DNA of 64,000 nucleotides from Piscirickettsiaceae bacterium (GTDB taxonomy: Bacteria > Pseudomonadota > Gammaproteobacteria > Nitrosococcales > Methylophagaceae): positions 1 to 64,000 of the forward strand of contig JABSQO010000004.1 in assembly GCA_013215775.1 (NCBI GenBank), read 5' to 3'. The notes below the pieces were generated by a model, which worked only from the letters and a program-made list of their open reading frames with translations, did no database searches and was not told where the DNA came from. Positions 58,602 through 64,000 of this stretch are shown here, in pieces. The first letter of the stretch is position 1, and each line of letters starts with the position of its first letter. The translations under genes were made by a program, and so were the position numbers.

Positions 58602-58892
58602 TTAGTGCGGTACGACGGAGTGAATCACTGTATTGAATTCAAAGAATACGATAAAATCACTGTATACCCATCGCGTGATAGGTGGTTCGCCCACTGCGGA
58701 ACCTTGCTGTTCTGCTGGGCCAAATTGTTGCACAACTTGTGCCATTGACATGCCGCGTACTGGACGTAAAACACCTTCAGTTGAATTGGCTACGTCATAA
58801 CGTGGATCAGTAATAGAAATAACTTCTGCTTGGCTAATGGAGGAGGCCATCGAAAATATTATGCTGGCCAGAATTAAACTTATTTTGATCAT
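58602..58892 (-). CDS. Small exported protein, unknown
   Basis: A 96-residue protein with a signal peptide (cleavage near SQAEV) and a small domain with RGMSMAQVVQQFGPAEQQ and TRWVYSDFIVFFEFN, a BamE/SmpA-like two-layer pattern. The ATG 58892 has AAGGAG upstream. Not a lipoprotein, as no lipobox Cys is present. Function unknown; co-transcribed with the MOSC gene. Confidence 0.75.
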   Translation of the reverse strand: MIKISLILASIIFSMASSISQAEVISITDPRYDVANSTEGVLRPVRGMSMAQVVQQFGPAEQQGSAVGEPPITRWVYSDFIVFFEFNTVIHSVVPH

Positions 58893-58926
58893 GTTGTGCT
58901 CCTTGATAACTGTTATTAACAGCATA

Positions 58927-60087
58927 CTATTCTGGTAAAAATAGCTCAATCAATGAATTGAGGTATTGTAGGCCTTTTGGCGTTGGGCAAATGCGATGAA
59001 TATCACGGGTAATTAAATTTTGTTGTTCTGCTAGCTGTAGTGCTTTGTCGATGTGGGAAATAGGTAAACCAGCATGTTGATAGAATAAAGGAGTTGGAAA
59101 GCCATCGGTCAATCGTAACGCATTCAACATAAATTCAAAGCCAATATCCGATTGAGCAATAGTCTCTTCAGTTTGAATAACAGCTGGAGAATGAGCAGAG
59201 TCTATGTATATTTGTGGTTGTTTTTGTTTGGAACGACGGATAATGCTCTGTTTAAAGGCATCACTTATTTTGCCGTGAGCACCGGCACCGATACCGATGT
59301 AATCACCAAATTGCCAATAATTGAGATTATGCTGACATTGTTTATTATCTTTGGCATAAGCAGAGACCTCATATTGTTGATAACCTGCGTCTGCTAGCCG
59401 TTGTTGATTAGCAATTTGCCAGTCGATAATGGGATCTTCATCAGGCAATGTCGGTGGTTGTTGATAAAATAAGGTATTAGGTTCTAGTGTGAGTTGATAA
59501 TACGATATATGACTTGGCTCAAGCGCTATTGCTGTTGTGACATCGTTAATCGCTGCTTTCTCAGTCTGATGCGGTAAGCCAAACATTAGATCCAGATTGA
59601 AATTTTCAAAGCCAACCTTATGTGCCATTTCGATGGCTTTTATCGCTTGCTTACTATCATGAATTCGTCCCAGCGCAGTGAGAGACTGATCATTAAAACT
59701 TTGCACACCAATAGATAAGCGATTAATCCCCAGAGATAAATAATCAGAAAAACGCTGTGTTTCCACTGTTCCAGGATTTGCTTCTAGAGTGATTTCAGCA
59801 TGTGGACTTAAAGGTAATAAAGATCGAATAGCCGAAAATAAACGATCATAAGCTTCAGCTGAAAATAAACTAGGCGTGCCACCGCCAATAAAAATACTTT
59901 GTATTGTTCGCCCCCAAACATGAGGTATTTCTTGTTCCAAATCTTGGATCAATGCATCTATATAGGCCTGTTCGGGTAAGGTATCAGGAGATTGATGCGA
60001 GTTAAAATCGCAATAAGGACATTTACGAACACACCATGGCACATGGATGTAGAGACTGAGAGGAGGGAGGGCGGTGAAGTTCAGCAT
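58927..60087 (-). CDS. hemW: HemW, haem chaperone-type radical SAM protein
   Basis: A 386-residue radical SAM protein. CxxxCxxC in WCVRKCPYCDFNSH (no HemN-type extra Cys), GGGTPSLFS and IGVQSFNDQSL. This is HemW rather than the coproporphyrinogen oxidase HemN. ATG 60087 is two bases after the upstream lipoprotein stop; a longer frame lacks family support. Confidence 0.93.
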   Translation of the reverse strand: MLNFTALPPLSLYIHVPWCVRKCPYCDFNSHQSPDTLPEQAYIDALIQDLEQEIPHVWGRTIQSIFIGGGTPSLFSAEAYDRLFSAIRSLLPLSPHAEITLEANPGTVETQRFSDYLSLGINRLSIGVQSFNDQSLTALGRIHDSKQAIKAIEMAHKVGFENFNLDLMFGLPHQTEKAAINDVTTAIALEPSHISYYQLTLEPNTLFYQQPPTLPDEDPIIDWQIANQQRLADAGYQQYEVSAYAKDNKQCQHNLNYWQFGDYIGIGAGAHGKISDAFKQSIIRRSKQKQPQIYIDSAHSPAVIQTEETIAQSDIGFEFMLNALRLTDGFPTPLFYQHAGLPISHIDKALQLAEQQNLITRDIHRICPTPKGLQYLNSLIELFLPE

Positions 60088-60089
60088 AA

Positions 60090-60734
60090 TTAATGACTTG
60101 TTGGCTTCCAGCCATCTTTCCATTGTGGTAATAGAATAATAGCAGGTGGCTCACCATTAGCGCCGAACCATGAATCAACGGCATAACGCGTATTAGAGTT
60201 ATTTTCAATAATGGTTGCAGTGTTGTGAGGTGAAAATAATCCACCCCGTGACGTTCGTGATGATTGCCGATGAAAAGTGAGTAAACCTGCTTGTTGTAGC
60301 ATTCGCAAATACACAGTTGAATTTGTTGCTTCATCTATACAATCTAATTGGCCATGCAAACCATGGCTAGTATCGTTTTCTGCGAAGTCTTTATCTGTCC
60401 CTGCTTGTTCCCCTGACATTATTTCTAATTGAGCAATCGCTAATTTAATTTGTTCACGTTCTTGTTGTGGATTCGAGGCAAGAGGGAAAAATATGGACTC
60501 AATAGTTTGCCATTGTTTATTTGACAGGCTGATAAAAGAAAATTCAGCACAAGTATGGCCATGGCAAATTGAGTAATTATTGGGATGAGGATGGCCAATA
60601 AAAGGTTTGTCGAAATTTTCGGTTAGTTCTTGGATGGTATCAATACTCTGAATTGGAGTTATAGGGTCATGTGATGGTGATGAGCCACAAGCATTTAACA
60701 AGTAGCAGAGGGAAATAAGGATAAAAATTTTCAC
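60090..60734 (-). CDS. Conserved lipoprotein, unknown
   Basis: A 214-residue protein with signal peptide and lipobox LLNAC (Cys16). The body has SICHGHTCAEFSFISL and DCIDEATNSTVYLRMLQQAG. It lies between rdgB and hemW with very short gaps. No function was recognised, but proteins of this type are frequent next to hemW in related bacteria, which is recollection. Confidence 0.75.
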   Translation of the reverse strand: MKIFILISLCYLLNACGSSPSHDPITPIQSIDTIQELTENFDKPFIGHPHPNNYSICHGHTCAEFSFISLSNKQWQTIESIFFPLASNPQQEREQIKLAIAQLEIMSGEQAGTDKDFAENDTSHGLHGQLDCIDEATNSTVYLRMLQQAGLLTFHRQSSRTSRGGLFSPHNTATIIENNSNTRYAVDSWFGANGEPPAIILLPQWKDGWKPTSH

Positions 60735-60749
60735 AGGATAACAACAGAT

Positions 60750-61349
60750 TTAAAGTTTATCGCCTTGAAATTCAGCCATAAACTGCCGAATTGCCTTACC
60801 TCGATGACTAATGGCATGTTTTTGTTCAGCAGTGAGTTGTGCGGAGCTACATTGTGTTTCTGCCACCCAGAAAATAGGATCATAACCAAAGCCACCCTCA
60901 CCAATTGGAGCGGTTAAAATAGAACCTTGCCAGTCAGCCTGACAGATTAAAGGTGTGGGGTCTTTAGAATGGCGCATCATGACTAATAGACATTGATAGC
61001 GAGCAGTACGCTCTTGTTCTGGTACACCTTCAAGTGCAGCAAGCAATGCGTTAAGGTTATCTTCATCGCTGGCATTCTCACCAGCATAACGAGCTGAATA
61101 GATACCCGGTGCACCGAGTAGATAATCCACTTCAATACCGGAATCATCAGCAATAGCCGGCAGGCCGGTATGTTCAGCTGCATTACGTGCTTTGATAATG
61201 GCATTTTCGACAAAGGTGAAACCAATTTCTTCTGCTTCAGGAACGCCAAATTCAGCTTGTGGCACGACGTCAATATTCATCGGCTCAAACAGTTCAGAGA
61301 ACTCTCTTAGTTTGCCTTTATTGCTACTGGCCAGAACGATCGTATTCAT
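60750..61349 (-). CDS. rdgB: XTP/dITP diphosphatase
   Basis: A 199-residue Ham1/RdgB pyrophosphatase that clears non-canonical purine nucleotides. ASSNKGKLREF at the start, AIADDSGIEVDYL and GGFGYDPIFW, SHRGKAIRQF at the end. ATG overlaps the rph stop by one base (TAATG). Confidence 0.96.
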   Translation of the reverse strand: MNTIVLASSNKGKLREFSELFEPMNIDVVPQAEFGVPEAEEIGFTFVENAIIKARNAAEHTGLPAIADDSGIEVDYLLGAPGIYSARYAGENASDEDNLNALLAALEGVPEQERTARYQCLLVMMRHSKDPTPLICQADWQGSILTAPIGEGGFGYDPIFWVAETQCSSAQLTAEQKHAISHRGKAIRQFMAEFQGDKL

Positions 61350-62065
61350 TACTCGCCAAGAGTTTCACGTTGTTTGGTGATTAACTCAGCAATACCTTCT
61401 CCGGCCAGAGCTAACATAGCCTGTAATTCTTCTGGATGAAAAGCATGGCCTTCAGCAGTACCTTGTATTTCAATGTAGGCACCCGCTTCATTCATCACCA
61501 CATTCATATCAGTTTCAGCATTTGAATCTTCAGCATAATCGAGGTCGAGTACTGGTACGCCGTTATAAATACCGACAGAGATAGCGGCGACTTGACCGTG
61601 CAAAGGGTTCTTTTTGATTTTTTTACTATTCAATAATGTCGCAATGGCATCTTGTAAGGCGATAAAAGCGCCGGTAATCGAGGCTGTTCGCGTGCCACCA
61701 TCCGCTTGGATAACATCACAATCAATGGTAATGCTACGTTCACCTAGCGCTTTAAGATCAATAGCTGCACGCAAAGAACGGCCGATAAGACGTTGGATTT
61801 CCATTGTACGACCGCTCTGTTTACCGCGAGCAGCTTCGCGCCCCATCCGGCTACCAGTAGATCGTGGCAACATACCATATTCAGCAGTGACCCAACCTTC
61901 ACCTTTACCGCGCAGAAATTGTGGAATGCGTTCTTCGACAGATGCGGTACATAAAACCTTAGTATCACCAAATTCAATGAGTACTGAACCTTCCGCATGT
62001 TTGGTGTAGTTGCGCGTTATGGTGACTTTACGTAATTCATTAGCTTGACGACCGCTGGGACGCAT
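61349..62065 (-). CDS. rph: Ribonuclease PH
   Basis: A 238-residue phosphorolytic 3'-5' exoribonuclease trimming tRNA ends. [12 protein letters not shown] at the start, [39 protein letters not shown]. Full length and intact, unlike the frameshifted gene in E. coli K-12. Divergent from yicC with about 106 bases between. Confidence 0.97.
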   Translation of the reverse strand: MRPSGRQANELRKVTITRNYTKHAEGSVLIEFGDTKVLCTASVEERIPQFLRGKGEGWVTAEYGMLPRSTGSRMGREAARGKQSGRTMEIQRLIGRSLRAAIDLKALGERSITIDCDVIQADGGTRTASITGAFIALQDAIATLLNSKKIKKNPLHGQVAAISVGIYNGVPVLDLDYAEDSNAETDMNVVMNEAGAYIEIQGTAEGHAFHPEELQAMLALAGEGIAELITKQRETLGE

Positions 62066-62171
62066 AGTGACGGATCCTTATAAAAAATAATGACAGTATT
62101 ATACGTGGCTTGAATGATATTACCGATGCTTTTAGTTAAGATGTCTGTTTTAGATGTGTTTAGGAAATAAT

Positions 62172-63038
62172 GTGACATTAAGTATGACCGCATTTGCTCG
62201 TCGAGAAGAGCAAACTGATCAAGGTAGCCTGACATGGGAGATCCGAAGTGTAAATCACCGATATCTTGAAGTGTCACTGCGTTTGGAAGAAAAATTCCGC
62301 CCATTGGAAATGCAGATAAGAAAGCGGTTTAATGATAAGTTAGGCCGAGGGAAAGTGGATGCAGTATTGCGCTATAAAGCGCCAGAACAGCAACAAACCA
62401 CATTAGATTTTGATCAAGATTTGGCTCAAAGTATTATTAAAAACTGTGATCAACTTGCTCAATTGAGTGACAATTCAGCACCGATTGACATGTTAAAAGT
62501 CTTACAGTGGCCGGGCGTTATTGTTGCGGATACGTTTGATCAAACTACGTTGAACAAGTCAGTTATAGACGCGCTTAATCATGCGATTGATGAATTAATT
62601 GTCACTCGGGAAACAGAAGGTTCCGCATTACAAAAAATGATTGAACAGCGTTGTAATGAGATTAATAAGATTGCGATGGCAACACGTAAAATAATGCCAG
62701 AAATTTTGGAGCAACAACGCAGTCGTTTGGCCGATAAGGTGGCAGAATTACAAGTGAATCTTGATTCAGAACGATTAGAGCAAGAGATGGTTATATTGGC
62801 CCAAAAAAGTGATGTGGCAGAAGAATTAGATCGATTAGAGAGTCACATTGTTGAAGTTCAGAATGTGTTAAAACGTGATGAACCGATTGGACGCCGCTTA
62901 GATTTTTTGATGCAAGAATTGAATCGTGAAGCCAATACATTAGGTTCAAAATCGATTAGCACTGATACCACACGTAACTCAGTTGAGCTGAAAGTTCTAA
63001 TTGAACAAATGCGTGAACAAATTCAGAATATTGAATAG
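62172..63038 (+). CDS. yicC: YicC-family endoribonuclease
   Basis: A 288-residue protein of the YicC/DUF1732 family, reported as an endoribonuclease. SMTAFARREEQ at the start and EVNHR-like RSVNHRYLEVSLRLEEKFRP; the C-terminus EANTLGSKSISTDTTRNSVE is conserved. GTG 62172 with TAGGAAATAAT upstream fits the family N-terminus; ATG 62154 is less likely. gmk follows by ten bases. Confidence 0.93.
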   Translation: MTLSMTAFARREEQTDQGSLTWEIRSVNHRYLEVSLRLEEKFRPLEMQIRKRFNDKLGRGKVDAVLRYKAPEQQQTTLDFDQDLAQSIIKNCDQLAQLSDNSAPIDMLKVLQWPGVIVADTFDQTTLNKSVIDALNHAIDELIVTRETEGSALQKMIEQRCNEINKIAMATRKIMPEILEQQRSRLADKVAELQVNLDSERLEQEMVILAQKSDVAEELDRLESHIVEVQNVLKRDEPIGRRLDFLMQELNREANTLGSKSISTDTTRNSVELKVLIEQMREQIQNIE

Positions 63039-63048
63039 GGAGAAGGTT

Positions 63049-63660
63049 ATGAGTGGCAGTCTATTTATTGTGGCCGCACCATCAGGCGCTGGCAAAACCA
63101 GCTTGGTGAATGCGCTAGTCAATCAGCACGAAAATATAAAGCTATCGGTATCGCATACCACTCGTTCCGCTCGTGAAGCGGAGACTCATGGCCAAGATTA
63201 TTTCTTTATCAGTCAGGATTTATTTGCGCAGATGCGTGATGACGGGGAGTTTTTAGAGTCTGCGACGGTATTTGATAATTCGTATGGTACGTCATCTGAA
63301 GCAGTAACAGCACAATTGCAACAAGGCAATGATGTGATTCTGGAAATTGATTGGCAAGGTGCTCAGCAGGTACGAAAAAACCATCCAAATTGTACGAGCA
63401 TATTTATTTTGCCTCCATCGAAAACAGCTCTAGAGCAACGATTACGCGGCCGTGGACAAGATGATGATGACACTATTGCCCGTCGGATGTGTGATGCTGA
63501 AAATGAAATGTCACATTATGTTGAGTTCGATTATTTAATTGTGAATGATGATTTTGATGTGGCTTTGCATGATTTGGAAGCTATTATTCTAGCGAAACGA
63601 CATTCAATAGCCGTTCAGAATAGGGTTCAGGAAAAATTATTGGCAGAACTTCTAGCTTAA
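63049..63660 (+). CDS. gmk: Guanylate kinase
   Basis: A 203-residue GMP kinase. P-loop APSGAGKTSLV (10-20), SVSHTTRSAREAE, and the FIS-type lid region. ATG 63049 with GAGAAGG upstream is preferred; a frame open upstream into yicC is out of family. Neighbour rpoZ is conserved with it. Confidence 0.97.
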   Translation: MSGSLFIVAAPSGAGKTSLVNALVNQHENIKLSVSHTTRSAREAETHGQDYFFISQDLFAQMRDDGEFLESATVFDNSYGTSSEAVTAQLQQGNDVILEIDWQGAQQVRKNHPNCTSIFILPPSKTALEQRLRGRGQDDDDTIARRMCDAENEMSHYVEFDYLIVNDDFDVALHDLEAIILAKRHSIAVQNRVQEKLLAELLA

Positions 63661-63708
63661 GTGCTGAATTTTTCGTAAAATTATAGGTTTTCAGTTTGGG
63701 ATAAAAAC

Positions 63709-63969
63709 ATGGCACGTACAACAATAGAAGATTGTTTAGATAATGTAGATAACCGATTTCAATTGGTATTAATTGCCTCTAAACGTGCTCGTCAAATTTC
63801 GATGGGTGCTGATCCTCTGGTTCCTATTGATAACGATAAACCAACAGTTATCGCATTACGTGAGATTGCTCAAGGTTTAGTTGATGCCTCTATCTTGGAA
63901 AAGACGAGTGCGCGCGAACATGCTGAAGTAAGCATTGTGAAAGAAGAAGAGTTACAAGCGGAAAAATAA
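63709..63969 (+). CDS. rpoZ: RNA polymerase omega subunit
   Basis: An 86-residue omega subunit. [20 protein letters not shown] and [16 protein letters not shown] are diagnostic; [17 protein letters not shown] follows. It helps assemble RNA polymerase and takes part in ppGpp response. The gene after it would be spoT. Confidence 0.97.
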   Translation: MARTTIEDCLDNVDNRFQLVLIASKRARQISMGADPLVPIDNDKPTVIALREIAQGLVDASILEKTSAREHAEVSIVKEEELQAEK

Positions 63970-63974
63970 ATCTT

Positions 63975-64000
63975 GTGATCGCCAAACCGACAGTCGCCTC
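63975..64000 (+). CDS. Possible start of spoT (cut by the window)
   Basis: From GTG 63975 an open frame begins MIAKPTVAS and runs out of the window. The position after rpoZ is the usual one for spoT. There is no clear ribosome site and too few residues to recognise the protein, so this is only context. Confidence 0.25.

Noticed and set aside
61614-62009. Plus-strand frame of 131 codons over rph
   Set aside because: Antisense shadow of a strongly conserved RNase PH gene; Arg/Pro/Ser-rich translation.

Overview
The window is a 64 kb stretch of a gammaproteobacterial chromosome with low to moderate GC. The content points to a marine methylotroph of the Methylophaga type. The evidence is PQQ biosynthesis (pqqC-D-E) with the ABC transporter often linked to PQQ-dependent alcohol oxidation, an NAD-linked molybdenum formate dehydrogenase next to an oxalate/formate-type transporter, and ordinary gammaproteobacterial housekeeping clusters (surE-pcm-nlpD, prfB-lysS, rph-rdgB-hemW, yicC-gmk-rpoZ). 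The genus is inference; gene order and protein families are read directly. No rRNA, tRNA, CRISPR array or intact transposase was seen.

Layout. 1-3366: end of pqqC, pqqD, pqqE and an ABC exporter pair in one tightly overlapping operon. 3367-6760: a DUF2157/DUF4824 pair, then a small accessory island with integron-type attC sites on the minus strand. 6761-14826: alanine dehydrogenase, msrA, glnS, an isoaspartyl methyltransferase homologue, a rhodanese, tolC, an isochorismatase-family hydrolase and a B12-binding radical SAM protein. 14827-17800: a second accessory island with another clear attC site, small unknown genes, dispersed repeats and a GC-richer rlmF. 17857-22632: sbcB, hemL and a NarL-type two-component pair. 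22633-23188: two tandem related elements that look like sibling small RNAs. 23189-28707: a complete second-type TonB energising operon (DUF3450, long ExbB, short ExbB, ExbD, TonB, TPR) and a class II aldolase. 28775-32674: an ovothiol operon (ovoA, ovoB) with a rhomboid protease. 32841-37417: a small winged-helix protein, parE and parC. 37509-44273: OFA transporter, a decayed LysR-type regulator, and formate dehydrogenase beta (NuoE-NuoF fusion) and alpha. 44396-49821: surE, pcm, a YqaA-type membrane protein, nlpD, prfB with its programmed +1 frameshift, and lysS. 49913-54464: an HDOD protein, an AlaC-like aminotransferase, hom and thrC. 54485-55493: two small membrane-protein genes, one bracketed by inverted repeats, and an IS-end remnant. 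55494-64000: serA-like, serC, MOSC, hemW, lipoproteins, rdgB, rph, yicC, gmk, rpoZ and possibly the first codons of spoT.

How it fits together. Methanol oxidation needs PQQ, and formate dehydrogenase ends the dissimilatory C1 path and yields NADH; both ends of that pathway are in the window. The TonB operon and tolC serve the outer membrane. The most unusual content is in the accessory islands: three convincing attC sites (plus a degenerate one) without any integron integrase nearby, and a family of short dispersed repeats at the island edges. The tandem small-RNA-like pair before the TonB operon is the best candidate for an undescribed regulatory system.
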